A stretch of DNA of 64,000 nucleotides, taken from the NCBI GenBank assembly GCA_049296795.1, contig JBAQTC010000011.1, positions 62,001 to 126,000 of the forward strand, in the 5' to 3' direction. Positions within the stretch are counted from its first letter, which is position 1, and every line of letters begins with the position of its first letter. Of this stretch, positions 35,860 through 45,189 are shown in pieces. The notes beneath the pieces were generated by a model. It saw only the letters and a list, made by a program, of their open reading frames with translations. It had not been told where the DNA came from and did not search any database. A program made the translations under genes and the position numbers. This DNA is from CAXNKH01 sp049296795 (GTDB taxonomy: Bacteria > Pseudomonadota > Gammaproteobacteria > Burkholderiales > Burkholderiaceae_C).

Positions 35860-36510
35860 ATGAAAACCATGGCCCCCGCCCATCCTCAGACCGCTAACCG
35901 GCCACTGGTTCTACTCACCGGTTTTGATGCATTTGGGGGAAGCCCGGTCAACCCGAGCTGGCTGGCAGTACAAGCGCTCAACGGCAAGCAAATTGCAGGA
36001 CATCGCCTGCTGGCCAAACAATTACCGACCGTTTTTAGTCAATCACTGCACCAGTTGCAGGTTTACTTACTTCAGTATCGACCCGCTCTGGTGATCTGCG
36101 TCGGTCAGGCCAGCGGACGCAGTGCACTGTCACTCGAACGCGTGGCCATCAACCTTATCGATGCGCCCATAGCCGACAATGCCGGCCAGCAGCCCAGCGA
36201 CAGCCCCGTCATGGCGGCTGGCCCAGCGGCCTATTTTTCAAGCCTGCCGCTCAAAGCCATATTGATCCAGATGAACAACGAAGGTCTTGCTGCTGAGTTG
36301 TCGCTGAGTGCCGGCAGCTATGTGTGCAACCAGGTTTTTTATGGGCTAATGCATGCACTGGCAACCGAGAAATCGCTCATAGGTTCGCGCGGTGGTTTTA
36401 TTCATGTCCCTTATTTACCTGAACAAGGTGAGCCCAACATGCCACTCAAGGACATGGTGCGCGGCCTGCAAATCGTCATTCGCTGCGCTCTGACCGAGCT
36501 TGCCAAATAA
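35860..36510 (+). CDS. pcp: Pyroglutamyl-peptidase I
   Basis: This is a C15-family cysteine peptidase that removes N-terminal pyroglutamate, 216 residues. All three catalytic residues are visible: Glu in LERVAINLIDAP, Cys in GSYVCNQVFYG and His in GFIHVPYLPEQ. TGFDAFGGSPVNPSW near the N-terminus is the family opening. The stop overlaps the start of the next gene (TAATG), so the two are coupled. The pair suggests handling of pyroglutamate- or proline-related compounds. Confidence 0.95.
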   Translation: MKTMAPAHPQTANRPLVLLTGFDAFGGSPVNPSWLAVQALNGKQIAGHRLLAKQLPTVFSQSLHQLQVYLLQYRPALVICVGQASGRSALSLERVAINLIDAPIADNAGQQPSDSPVMAAGPAAYFSSLPLKAILIQMNNEGLAAELSLSAGSYVCNQVFYGLMHALATEKSLIGSRGGFIHVPYLPEQGEPNMPLKDMVRGLQIVIRCALTELAK

Positions 36511-37433
36511 TGCCGCGCCTATTGAATCCGAGCCAAACCGCCGCCAGCCTGCCCTATCCCTTGCTGGCGCAAGAAATCAGCGACTTGCTGCTCGATGACG
36601 AAGTCCAGGTGCCGCCCCGACTGGTCCAGGCCTTGCCCGGAGGCGGCAGCTTGTTTGTGATGCCGGCATTCGATGCTCGAGTCGCGATCACCAAACTCAT
36701 CAGTTTCACACCCGCCAATGCGGGCAGCGGCCGGCCCACCATTCAAGGCGATGTGGTGGTATTTGATGTGGTCAGCGGGTCCCGGGTGTTGCTCCTTGAC
36801 GGCCCGACCGTAACCGCCCGGCGCACCGCTGCTGTATCGGTACTGGCGGCGCAGCGACTGGCGCCGCAGTGCAGTGGGCCGCTGCTGATCGTAGGGGCCG
36901 GCGCCCAAGGCCGCTCGCACCTAGAAGCTTTTACCCAATGCCTGGGTGTGCGAGAGGTTCTGATCGCATCGGGCCGATCCGAGAGTGCTCAAGCTCTGGT
37001 TGACCACGCCAAGACGCTGGGTCTCAATGCCCGCACGGTTACTGATGCCAATTCAGCAATGAGCGATTGCCCGCTGGTCGTGACCTGCACGCCAGCCAAT
37101 GGCGTTGTGCTGCAGGCGCAGCCACGCAGCGACGCTTTCATCGCTGCGGTGGGCTCGTTCACGCCAAAGATGGTGGAGCTAAGCCCGGCGCTTTGCCAGC
37201 ATATCGCCCGCTACGGCAGCGTGGTGGTCGATACCAGCGAAGCAAGGCACGAAGCGGGTGACTTGATCCAGGCCGGACTCGATGTGGTGGATTTCGACAC
37301 GCTGAAACAGGTTCTTGGCCGGCCTTTGTCGGCCTCGAAGCCTGGCCCAGTGCTGTTCAAGAGCTGCGGCTGGGCCGGCTGGGATCTGGCAGCGGCCAGG
37401 ACTTCCCTGAAACATTGCGGGACAGATCTTTAG
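36510..37433 (+). CDS. Ornithine cyclodeaminase/mu-crystallin family protein (cyclic imino acid reductase-like)
   Basis: The 307-residue NAD(P)-binding protein has a Rossmann motif (LLIVGAGAQGRSHLEAF) near residue 130. The substrate-domain residues are in AFDARVAITKLISF and RRTAAVSVLAA. The pattern fits the family containing ornithine cyclodeaminase and delta1-pyrroline-2-carboxylate/delta1-piperideine-2-carboxylate reductases. The reductase activity is the more likely, given the coupled pyroglutamyl-peptidase gene, but it is not proven. The final six codons and the stop lie inside a REP-like palindrome, so the C-terminus HCGTDL appears to derive from the repeat. Confidence 0.82.
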   Translation: MPRLLNPSQTAASLPYPLLAQEISDLLLDDEVQVPPRLVQALPGGGSLFVMPAFDARVAITKLISFTPANAGSGRPTIQGDVVVFDVVSGSRVLLLDGPTVTARRTAAVSVLAAQRLAPQCSGPLLIVGAGAQGRSHLEAFTQCLGVREVLIASGRSESAQALVDHAKTLGLNARTVTDANSAMSDCPLVVTCTPANGVVLQAQPRSDAFIAAVGSFTPKMVELSPALCQHIARYGSVVVDTSEARHEAGDLIQAGLDVVDFDTLKQVLGRPLSASKPGPVLFKSCGWAGWDLAAARTSLKHCGTDL

Positions 37434-37451
37434 CTCTGTCCCCAACTGATT
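37415..37451. repeat. REP-like palindrome overlapping two stop codons
   Basis: TTGCGGGACAGA and TCTGTCCCCAA flank a short loop, an inverted copy of the unit at 4044-4160 and 34192-34305. It sits exactly between two convergent genes. The TAG of the cyclodeaminase relative (37431-37433) is in its loop, and the TAA of dcd (37450-37452) is at its other edge. Confidence 0.88.
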
Positions 37452-38016
37452 AGGCCTTGGGCAAGGTCACGCCACTTTGACCTTGGTACTTTCCGCCTCG
37501 GTCTTTGTACGAAGTCTCACAGACCTCGTCGCTCTGGAAAAACAAAACCTGGGCACAACCTTCACCGGCGTAAATTTTGGCCGGTAAGGGCGTGGTGTTG
37601 GAGAACTCCAGCGTCACATAGCCCTCCCATTCGGGCTCAAACGGCGTGACGTTGACGATGATGCCGCAGCGCGCGTAAGTGCTTTTACCCAGGCAAATCG
37701 TCAGCACATCGCGCGGAATGCGGAAGTACTCCAGGGTCCGGGCCAGGGCAAAACTATTGGGCGGAATGATGCAGACATCATCGTGAAAATCGACAAAGCT
37801 TTTTTCGTCAAAGTTTTTCGGATCCACCACCGTGCTGTGAATATTGGTGAAGACCTTGAACTCGGGCGCACAGCGAATGTCATAGCCATAACTACTGGTT
37901 CCATAGCTGATGATCTTTTCACCTTCGCGCTGGCGAATCTGTCCCGGCTCGAAAGGTTCGATCATTCCGGTGGTCTGCGCCATATGGCGAATCCATTTGT
38001 CACTCTTGATGCTCAT
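37450..38016 (-). CDS. dcd: dCTP deaminase
   Basis: The enzyme deaminates dCTP to dUTP for thymidylate synthesis. The 188-residue length is standard. Key segments are YGTSSYGYDIRCAPEFKVF, the substrate-binding GKSTYARCGIIVNVTPFEPEWEG with the catalytic glutamate, and C-terminal KDRGGKYQGQSGVTLPKA. It is the last gene of the minus-strand purine-related series, 38 bases after guaD. Confidence 0.96.
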   Translation of the reverse strand: MSIKSDKWIRHMAQTTGMIEPFEPGQIRQREGEKIISYGTSSYGYDIRCAPEFKVFTNIHSTVVDPKNFDEKSFVDFHDDVCIIPPNSFALARTLEYFRIPRDVLTICLGKSTYARCGIIVNVTPFEPEWEGYVTLEFSNTTPLPAKIYAGEGCAQVLFFQSDEVCETSYKDRGGKYQGQSGVTLPKA

Positions 38017-38054
38017 CTTGGGGCTTTCTTTGGATAGCCTGATTGTAGGCAGGA

Positions 38055-39368
38055 CTATTCCGATGCTGGTGCCGACACTTGGGCCCAGACCGTTTTTTCA
38101 ATCAACCGGTCGTCGCCCAGCACAATCATGGCAAACAACAGCTCGTCTAGGCTGTTGGCTGACCCAGTTTTGCGTGCCAGCAAAGGCGTGGCCTGCGGAT
38201 TAAGCACAATGAAGTCGGCTTCGCAGCCGGGTTGCAAATTACCCACCACATCTTCCAGATCCAGAGCGCGTGCAGCGCCTGCGGTGTGCAGCCACCACAG
38301 TCGGGATGGCGCCAAGCTCACTCCCGCTTTAGCTTGACCGTCGCCCGTGACACCCGCACGACCCACCTGGTAAGCCGCCAACATGGTGTGAAAAGGGCTG
38401 AAACTGGTTCCGCCGCCGACATCGCTGGCCAGTCCGTGCTGAAAATTCACCCGGTCGGCACTGGCGTAGTCGAAAAATCCGCTGCCGAGAAACAGGTTGC
38501 TGGTGGGACAGACCGCTGCTGCTGCGCCACGCTGGCGCATCAAGACGCGATCCTCGTCGTGGAAATGAATGCAATGGGCGTAAACCGAGCGTTTTCGCAT
38601 CAATCCATGGTCGTCATAAATGGCCAGGTAACTGCGCGAATCAGGGAACAGCGCACGGGCCCAAGCAATTTCGTCCAGGTTCTCGGCCACATGCGACTGG
38701 ATCCAGACATCGGGATATTTTTCGGCCAGTTCACCGGCACCACGCAGCTGGGTTGGCGAGCAGCTTGGCGCAAAGCGCGGTGTGATGGCATAGCCCAGCC
38801 GGTCCACCCCATGCCATTTGCGCAACAGTGCCTCGGTGTCGATCAGGCTTTGTTCTGTTTGGTCGCGCACACCGTCGGGACTGTGACGATCTTGCAGCAC
38901 CTTGCCCGTGATCAGCCGCATTCCCCGCGCACGCGCCGCACTGAACAGCGCATCGACCGAGGCGGGATGCGAGGTGGCGAAAGTCAACGCCGTGGTGACT
39001 CCGTTGCGCTCGAGTTCAGCCAAAAAAAACTGCGCCACAGCAGCCGCATGGTCGGCATCAACAAAGCGTGCTTCCTGCGGAAAAGTGTATTTCTCAAGCC
39101 AAGGCAACAGGCCTTCAGCCGGCGAACCGATCACGTCAGTTTGCGGGTAATGAATGTGCATATCAATAAAACCGGGCGCAATGATGCGACCAGGCCAATG
39201 CGTCACACTTACCCCGGGAAATTGAGCTATCAGTTCAGCATACGGGCCAACCGCCTGCACCACCTGCAATCCCTTGGCATTGGGTGCAACGACCAATAAC
39301 CCGTCTTGCTCAAAGACAGCCTGATGCTGTTTGTCAAACCGCAGGATGGAGGATCGGTAAGCGTGCAT
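38055..39368 (-). CDS. guaD: Guanine deaminase
   Basis: This zinc amidohydrolase converts guanine to xanthine and ammonia. The 437-residue protein has the metal-binding PGFIDMHIHYPQTDVIGSPA, a histidine in QSHVAENLDEI, YAHCIHFHDED, and the aspartate in LASDVGGGTSFSPFHTM. These are the expected amidohydrolase ligands with guanine-deaminase-specific contexts. It lies 15 bases downstream of the adenine deaminase gene. Its product feeds XdhAB, encoded nearby. Confidence 0.94.
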   Translation of the reverse strand: MHAYRSSILRFDKQHQAVFEQDGLLVVAPNAKGLQVVQAVGPYAELIAQFPGVSVTHWPGRIIAPGFIDMHIHYPQTDVIGSPAEGLLPWLEKYTFPQEARFVDADHAAAVAQFFLAELERNGVTTALTFATSHPASVDALFSAARARGMRLITGKVLQDRHSPDGVRDQTEQSLIDTEALLRKWHGVDRLGYAITPRFAPSCSPTQLRGAGELAEKYPDVWIQSHVAENLDEIAWARALFPDSRSYLAIYDDHGLMRKRSVYAHCIHFHDEDRVLMRQRGAAAAVCPTSNLFLGSGFFDYASADRVNFQHGLASDVGGGTSFSPFHTMLAAYQVGRAGVTGDGQAKAGVSLAPSRLWWLHTAGAARALDLEDVVGNLQPGCEADFIVLNPQATPLLARKTGSANSLDELLFAMIVLGDDRLIEKTVWAQVSAPASE

Positions 39369-39383
39369 AAGCCAGACTCGGGT

Positions 39384-40421
39384 TCAAGAAAAAGTTTCAA
39401 ACATTTCAAGCAGTCGATCTTCCAATCCTCTGCGTTGGGAGGCTTCTATAAAACTGGCGTGAAAGCTGTTCGACGCCAATTGATAAGCTTGCTGCGCCGT
39501 CATCGACTTGGCCGCAAAAGTCTGGAGAAAGTTGTCGTTCACATAGCCACCAAAATACGCCGGATCATCAGAATTGACCGTGACCATCAGGCCGGCATCG
39601 AGCAGCCGATCCAGATTGTGATCAGCCAGCCTGGGGAACACCCCGAGCAACTGGTTCGACAAAGGACAGACTGTCAAAGGCGTGCGCTGCTGCGCCAGCC
39701 GTTGCAGCAGCGCCGCATCATGAATGGCCTGAACGCCATGGTCGATGCGCTCGACCTTGAGTACATCGAGTGCGCTCCAGATGTAGGCAGGGGGACCTTC
39801 TTCGCCGGCGTGAGCAACCAGGTGCAGGCCCAGACTGCGACAACGCGAAAACAGTTCAGTAAATTTTTCCGGTGGGTGGCCTAACTCGCTCGAATCCAGA
39901 CCGATGCCAATGAATTTGTCGCGCCATGGCAGCGCTTGCTCCAGCGTCTCGAAAGCCTCTTGCTGACTCAAATGGCGCAGAAAGCACAGAATCAACGCAG
40001 CACTGATGCCCAACTGGTACTGGGCATCGACGCAAGCCCGGTGCAAACCTGAAACCACCGTTTCCATGCTGACCCCGCGGGCGGTATGGGTCTGGGGATC
40101 AAAGAAAATTTCGGTGTGCACTACCCGATCGGCCGCAGCGCGCTGCAAGTAGTCCCAGGCCATATCGTAAAAATCCTGCTCATGCCGCAAAACACTGGCA
40201 CCCGCGTAGTAGATATCCAGGAAACTCTGCAGGCTGCCAAATTTGTAGGCTGAACGCAGATCATCGATCCCCGCATAGGGCAGGGAAAGACCGTTGCGCT
40301 GGGCCAAAGCAAAAATCATTTCGGGTTGCAATGAACCTTCGATGTGAATGTGCAGCTCAGCCTTAGGCATGGCCCGCAGCAAATCAGGCAGTCGATCGGC
40401 AGCAATCGGTTTGACTTTCAA
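39384..40421 (-). CDS. Adenine deaminase of the adenosine-deaminase superfamily
   Basis: The 345-residue protein has the ADA-fold zinc ligands: ELHIHIEGS near residue 22, VAHAGEEGPPAYIW near 205, the HGV histidine in ERIDHGVQ, and NSDDPAYFGGYV. From memory it is close to Pseudomonas Pa0148, shown to deaminate adenine rather than adenosine. FDPQTHTARG and SSELGHPPEKF are features of that group. Product hypoxanthine would go to XdhAB. Translation starts at TTG 40421, which has a strong GAGAGGGG site seven bases upstream, immediately after the T-run of a terminator. Adenosine deaminase (add) remains the alternative name. Confidence 0.88.
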   Translation of the reverse strand: MKVKPIAADRLPDLLRAMPKAELHIHIEGSLQPEMIFALAQRNGLSLPYAGIDDLRSAYKFGSLQSFLDIYYAGASVLRHEQDFYDMAWDYLQRAAADRVVHTEIFFDPQTHTARGVSMETVVSGLHRACVDAQYQLGISAALILCFLRHLSQQEAFETLEQALPWRDKFIGIGLDSSELGHPPEKFTELFSRCRSLGLHLVAHAGEEGPPAYIWSALDVLKVERIDHGVQAIHDAALLQRLAQQRTPLTVCPLSNQLLGVFPRLADHNLDRLLDAGLMVTVNSDDPAYFGGYVNDNFLQTFAAKSMTAQQAYQLASNSFHASFIEASQRRGLEDRLLEMFETFS

Positions 40422-40436
40422 TTGATCACCCCTCTC

Positions 40437-40467
40437 AAAAAAAAGAGCTGCCCGAAGACAGCTCTTT
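40437..40467 (-). terminator. Intrinsic terminator with UUCG loop after the BMP gene
   Basis: On the minus strand the stem AAAGAGCTG / CAGCTCTTT encloses a C-UUCG-G type tetraloop and runs into a T-tract (eight A on the plus strand, 40437-40444). It follows the stop of the BMP binding-protein gene (40490) and precedes adenine deaminase. It probably lowers read-through into the deaminase genes rather than fully separating them. Confidence 0.9.
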
Positions 40468-40489
40468 GCAGTCTCATCAATTGAGATCC

Positions 40490-41629
40490 TTATTTGGAGC
40501 CTGGCACCTTGCCCTCAACGCCCTTGACATAGAAGTTCAGGCCACTGAGGAATTTATCGTCGGCCACTTCGTCTTTCTTGATCATTTCCTTACCCGTGTT
40601 GTCCAGGATCGGGCCTTTCCAGATGGCGAAAGTGCCGTCTTTCAGTCCTTTTTTAACTTCCTCAACCCGGGCCTTGGTGTCGGCCGGGACGTCGTCGGCG
40701 ATCGAGACGATATCAATTGCGCCATCCTTGACACCCATCCAGCTGCCGCTCCCGCCTTTCCAGCTGCCGTCGAGCGCTTCACGCGTGGCTTTGACGTAGT
40801 AAGGACCCCAGTTGATGATGGCCGAGGCCAGGTGGGCCTTAGGACCATAAGCAGTCATATCGGAATCCCAGCCAAAAGCGCGCTTGCCTTTGTCTTGCGC
40901 GGTCTTGAGCACGGCCGGTGAATCGGTGTTTTGGAACAGCACGTCAGCGCCGCCATTGATTAGCGCAGTTGCAGCTTCGGTTTCTTTCGGTGGATTGAAC
41001 CACTCACCCACCCACACCACCTTGGTCTTGACTTTCGGGTTGCTACTTTGCGCGCCCAGGGTAAAGCTGTTGATGTTGCGGATCACCTCGGGAATCGGAA
41101 TAGAACCCACCACACCCAGGGTGTTGCTCTTGGTCATTTTTCCGGCAATTACGCCAGCCATGTAAGCGCCTTCGTAGGTGCGACTGTCGTAAGTACGCAT
41201 GTTCTCAGCCTGCTTGTAACCAGTCGCGTGTTCAAACTTCACGCCCTTGGTGTCCGCTGCCACTTTGAGCATGGGTTCCATGTAACCGAAAGTCGTTCCA
41301 AAAATAAGTTGATTGCCTTGACCCGCCAGATCGCGAATCACGCGCTCGGCATCGGCTGATTCCGGGACGTTCTCGACAAACGAGGTTTTGACCTTGTCAC
41401 CAAATTCTTTTTCAATCGCTTTACGACCATTGTCGTGCGCGAAAGTCCAGCCTCCGTCACCTACTGGTCCGACATAAGCAAAAGCAATTTTCAAGGGTTC
41501 CGCTTTGACCGCTGGCGCTGCTGCAGGCGCTGGCGCCTCCTCTTTCTTGCCACAGCCCAGCAGCGCAGCGCTGGCAACGGCCGTGAGTGCAGTCATTTTC
41601 AACAGGTAACGCAAATGCATATCAGTCAT
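40490..41629 (-). CDS. BMP-family ABC transporter substrate-binding lipoprotein (purine/nucleoside)
   Basis: This is a basic-membrane-protein (BmpA/Med) family binding protein of 379 residues. The lipoprotein signal ends in ALLGC (C26), followed by a low-complexity Ala-Pro linker. The mature protein has IAFAYVGPVGDGGWTFAHDNGRKA, which contains the purine-stacking region of the family, and GQGNQLIFGTTFGYM. Members bind nucleosides or purine bases. Neighbouring adenine and guanine deaminases support purine uptake. A terminator follows. Confidence 0.92.
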   Translation of the reverse strand: MTDMHLRYLLKMTALTAVASAALLGCGKKEEAPAPAAAPAVKAEPLKIAFAYVGPVGDGGWTFAHDNGRKAIEKEFGDKVKTSFVENVPESADAERVIRDLAGQGNQLIFGTTFGYMEPMLKVAADTKGVKFEHATGYKQAENMRTYDSRTYEGAYMAGVIAGKMTKSNTLGVVGSIPIPEVIRNINSFTLGAQSSNPKVKTKVVWVGEWFNPPKETEAATALINGGADVLFQNTDSPAVLKTAQDKGKRAFGWDSDMTAYGPKAHLASAIINWGPYYVKATREALDGSWKGGSGSWMGVKDGAIDIVSIADDVPADTKARVEEVKKGLKDGTFAIWKGPILDNTGKEMIKKDEVADDKFLSGLNFYVKGVEGKVPGSK

Positions 41630-41676
41630 TTCAATTCTTTCTGTAGGTTGGTGGATTGCAGAGAAATCGAGTCAGA

Positions 41677-42597
41677 TTATGACCCGGGATAAAAAGGTTT
41701 TCCCAAAGACGCAGGCATATTGATGCGAATCCATTGAGGGTTGCGCGAAATCAGCGCCAGCACGGCGATGGTGGCCAGATAAGGCAGGCTGCTGAAGAAC
41801 TGCGGCGCCAGGGCATAGCCACTGCCTTGCAAATGGAACTGCAACATGGTCACACCGCCAAACAGATAAGCGCCCAGCAATACACGCGCTGGTCGCCAGG
41901 TGGCAAACGTGGTCAGAGCCAAGGCAATCCAGCCCTTGCCGGCAACCATGCCTTCGACCCACAACGGGGTGTAAATGATGGACAAATAAGCGCCGGCCAA
42001 ACCACACAGCGCGCCGCCCGCCATCACCGCCAGCAAGCGGATCAAGCGCACCCGATAACCCAGGGCATGGGCCGATTCAGGGCTCTCACCCACGCTGCGC
42101 AGGACCAAGCCGATGCGGGTCCGGTAGAGCCACCAAATCAAGGCCAAAGCAAAAACAATGGTCAGGTAAACAACAGGATGATGTTTGAACAGCGCCGGCC
42201 CCAGCAAAGGGATATCGGCCAGCAACGGGATTTCAAAACTGGGACGCTCAGGCATGCGGGCCTGGACATAGCTGGTTCCGACAAAAGCTGAAAATCCGCC
42301 GCCAAACAGGGTCAACGCCAAACCCGTGGCGTACTGGTTGGTGTTGAGCCAAATCACCAACACCCCGAACAACGCGGCCAGTGCGGCCCCTGCCAATATC
42401 CCGGCGACAAAACCCAGCCCATCATTGCCGCTGTGTACCACCGTGGCAAACCCGGCAATCGCAGCACACAACATGATGCCCTCGGCCCCCAGGTTGACAA
42501 TGCCGACTTTCTCGTTGATCAGTAAACCCAATGAAGCCAGAGCCAACACGGTTCCGGCATTGAAAGTCGCGCCCAGTAGCAGTGCGTACGATTCCAT
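41677..42597 (-). CDS. BMP-type ABC transporter permease (second permease)
   Basis: This is an inner-membrane permease of the branched-chain-permease-like family, 306 residues with about 8-9 helices. Family segments are LLINEKVGIVNLGAEGIMLCAA, LWLNTNQYATGLALTLFGGG, and RSVGESPESAHALGYRV, the ATPase contact loop. Its closest named relatives are NupQ/YufQ. It is separated by two bases from the first permease gene. Confidence 0.92.
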   Translation of the reverse strand: MESYALLLGATFNAGTVLALASLGLLINEKVGIVNLGAEGIMLCAAIAGFATVVHSGNDGLGFVAGILAGAALAALFGVLVIWLNTNQYATGLALTLFGGGFSAFVGTSYVQARMPERPSFEIPLLADIPLLGPALFKHHPVVYLTIVFALALIWWLYRTRIGLVLRSVGESPESAHALGYRVRLIRLLAVMAGGALCGLAGAYLSIIYTPLWVEGMVAGKGWIALALTTFATWRPARVLLGAYLFGGVTMLQFHLQGSGYALAPQFFSSLPYLATIAVLALISRNPQWIRINMPASLGKPFYPGS

Positions 42598-42599
42598 GA

Positions 42600-43664
42600 C
42601 TAATTCCTGAAGCGGCCGATGCGGAGCCGGTAATTGACCAAGGTGTCACAAGCCAGCAGACTGAACAGCAGCAGGCCCTGGAACACACCAGTCAGTGATT
42701 TGGTCAAACCCAAACGCGACTGCGCCATCTCGCCTCCGATGTAGAACATGCTCAGCAAAATGGCGGCAAACACCATGCCCACTGGATGCAGCCGACCGAC
42801 AAAGGCCACGATGATGGCGGCGAAACCATAACCTGCCGGGACATAGGGGGTGAGCTGACCGATGGGCCCAGCCACTTCCAGCGCACCCGCCAGACCGGCT
42901 GCACCGCCCGAAATCAGCAAAGCCGTCCAAAGCGATTGGCGCGAAGAAAACCCCGCATAACGCGCAGCCGCCGGTGCCAAACCACCAACCTGCTGGGCAA
43001 AGCCCGCCCGGGTACGAAACAGAAACAGCCACAACCCGAGCACGCCCAGCAAGGCCAGTAACGCCGCCACACTGACCCGAGAGCCGTCAACCAGCCGCGG
43101 AATTCGGGTTACGGCTTCAAAAGTCTTGGTCTGTGGAAAATTAAACCCTTGTGGGTCCTTCCACGGTCCTCCCACCAAAAAACTCAGCAACTGGATGGCG
43201 ATGTACACCAGCATCAGGCTGACCAGGATTTCGTTGGCGTTGAAGCGATCGCGCAGCAACGCCGTCACGCTGGCCCACAGCATGCCGCCCGCTATACCGG
43301 CGCACAAGATCAACGGGACGATCCAGACTGTGCTGTGTTGGTCGGCCAGCAGAGCCACACCGCCAGCGCAAATCGCACCGATGATGTACTGACCTTCAGC
43401 CCCGATGTTCCAGATATTGGAGCGAAAACAAACAGCCAGACCCAGCGCAATGATCAACAAAGGCGTGGCTTTGACCAGCAATTCGCCAATCGCGTAGCCA
43501 CTCTGGATTGGCAGCCAGAAAAACATGGCCAGCCCGCGCAGCGGATCTTTTCCCACCGCCAGAAACAGAGAAAACCCGATCGCGACAGTCAACAACAGGG
43601 CCAGCACAGGCGAGCCATAGCTCCAAAAAACCGAGGGCTGAGCGCGCAATTCAAGCTTGAGCAT
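42600..43664 (-). CDS. BMP-type ABC transporter permease (first permease)
   Basis: This is an inner-membrane permease of 354 residues from ATG 43664 (MLKLELRAQ). It has CFRSNIWNIGAEGQYIIGAI and NANEILVSLMLVYIA, characteristic of NupP/YufP-type permeases. The start overlaps the end of the ATPase gene by 14 bases. The upstream in-frame extension to 43706 is not supported. Confidence 0.92.
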   Translation of the reverse strand: MLKLELRAQPSVFWSYGSPVLALLLTVAIGFSLFLAVGKDPLRGLAMFFWLPIQSGYAIGELLVKATPLLIIALGLAVCFRSNIWNIGAEGQYIIGAICAGGVALLADQHSTVWIVPLILCAGIAGGMLWASVTALLRDRFNANEILVSLMLVYIAIQLLSFLVGGPWKDPQGFNFPQTKTFEAVTRIPRLVDGSRVSVAALLALLGVLGLWLFLFRTRAGFAQQVGGLAPAAARYAGFSSRQSLWTALLISGGAAGLAGALEVAGPIGQLTPYVPAGYGFAAIIVAFVGRLHPVGMVFAAILLSMFYIGGEMAQSRLGLTKSLTGVFQGLLLFSLLACDTLVNYRLRIGRFRN

Positions 43665-45189
43665 GGTCAGCTCCGGTCGAATCTGGGCTGGGCAGGAACA
43701 AGCCACTCATCCACTCGCCAATTTGCTCAATGCCGGCTTGAGCTATCGGCACCGAGGGCGAGAGCCGGCCCTTGGCCATGACGTGCAGACGGTCGCTGAG
43801 TTCAAACAGTTCATCGAGTTCCTCGCTGACCACCAAAACGGCGCAGCCCTGATCACGCAAGGCCAGAATTTCAGCCCTGATTTGTGCCGAGGCCCCCACA
43901 TCGACCCCCCAGGTCGGTTGCGCCACGATCAGCAAGCAGGGCTTGGCATCGATCTCCCGCCCCACAATGAATTTTTGTAAATTACCGCCGGACAAAGAAC
44001 GAGCCAACGACTCGGGGCCGCCAGCTTTGACATTAAAGCGACTCAAGATGTCAGCCGTTTTCTGCTTGGTCTGCTTGACCTTGATCCAGCCCCCGGGCAA
44101 AGTCAAGGACTCGTGGCGCGTCAACAGCAGGTTTTGCGCCAAGCTCATGGTCGGCACCGCGCCCCGGCCCAAGCGCTCTTCGGGAATGAAGTGCAAGCCC
44201 AGCTTGCGCCGCGCACCCGGGTCCAGCGCCGACACGTCGGTCTCAGCCATGTAAATCGAACCCGGCGTGGCGCGGCGATCTTCACCCGACAGGACAGACA
44301 GCAACTCTTTTTGTCCGTTACCCGAGACACCGGCAATCCCCACCACTTCGCCGGCGCGCACCTCGATGGCTAGATCTTTGAGTTCAACTCCGAACGGGTC
44401 AGCCTGTGGCAAGTCGAGGCCGGCCACCCGCAGCACGCTCAGACCAGCTTGCTGTTCGCGGTGGACCAGGGCCGGCGGCTCGTCCCCAATCATCAGGCGC
44501 GACAGCGAGGCATTGGTCTCCAGGGCCGGGTTGCAAACGCCGCTCACCTTGCCGCTTCGCAACACGGTGCAAGCACTGCACAAAGCGCGGATCTCGTGGA
44601 GTTTGTGGCTGATGTAGAGAATGCTGCAGCCCTCGGACGCCAGTTTTCTCAACACCACGAACAATTTTTCCACGGCTTGGGGCGTCAGCACTGAAGTTGG
44701 TTCGTCCAGAATCAGCAGTTTGGGGCGGCTCAGCAGGGCGCGAATGATCTCCACCCGCTGCATCTCGCCAACACTCAAACTATGTATCAAGCGCGCCGGG
44801 TCGATGTCGAGTCCGTATTCCTGTGCTTTGTCCTTGATGCTGCGGCTGACCTGCTCCAGTGTCAGCGACTTGGACAATCCGAGCCAGACGTTCTCGGCGA
44901 CGCTGAGCGTGTCGAACAGGCTGAAATGCTGAAACACCATACTGATACCCAGCTCACGCGCTTGTTGCGGATTGGCGATATGGACTGGCAAGCCATCGAA
45001 CAGCATGCTTCCGGCATCGGGCTTGACCGCCCCGTAAATGATTTTCATCAAGGTGGATTTGCCGGCACCGTTCTCACCCAGAACGGCATGAATTTCACCG
45101 CAAGCCACAGTCAGATCAACCGCATCGTTGGCGACGACGGCGGGATAGCGTTTGCTGATGCCTCTGAGTTGCAACCGGGCCATCGTCAT
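43651..45189 (-). CDS. BMP-type ABC transporter ATP-binding protein (two ATPase domains)
   Basis: This tandem ATPase of about 512 residues has the RbsA/NupO architecture. The N-terminal domain has Walker A GENGAGKSTL, a degenerate signature LSVGEMQRVE and Walker B LLILDEPTSVL. The C-terminal domain has the diverged GVSGNGQKEL, LSGGNLQKFIVGRE and LIVAQPTWGVD. ATG 45189 overlaps the lysR stop (ATGA) and has AAGGA about ten bases upstream; ATG 45183 is an alternative. It energises uptake of purines or nucleosides together with the two permeases and BMP protein downstream. Confidence 0.93.
   Translation of the reverse strand: MTMARLQLRGISKRYPAVVANDAVDLTVACGEIHAVLGENGAGKSTLMKIIYGAVKPDAGSMLFDGLPVHIANPQQARELGISMVFQHFSLFDTLSVAENVWLGLSKSLTLEQVSRSIKDKAQEYGLDIDPARLIHSLSVGEMQRVEIIRALLSRPKLLILDEPTSVLTPQAVEKLFVVLRKLASEGCSILYISHKLHEIRALCSACTVLRSGKVSGVCNPALETNASLSRLMIGDEPPALVHREQQAGLSVLRVAGLDLPQADPFGVELKDLAIEVRAGEVVGIAGVSGNGQKELLSVLSGEDRRATPGSIYMAETDVSALDPGARRKLGLHFIPEERLGRGAVPTMSLAQNLLLTRHESLTLPGGWIKVKQTKQKTADILSRFNVKAGGPESLARSLSGGNLQKFIVGREIDAKPCLLIVAQPTWGVDVGASAQIRAEILALRDQGCAVLVVSEELDELFELSDRLHVMAKGRLSPSVPIAQAGIEQIGEWMSGLFLPSPDSTGADHAQA

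Noticed and set aside
38232..39299. 355-codon plus-strand open frame
   Set aside because: It is a shadow antisense to guanine deaminase, which has complete catalytic motifs.
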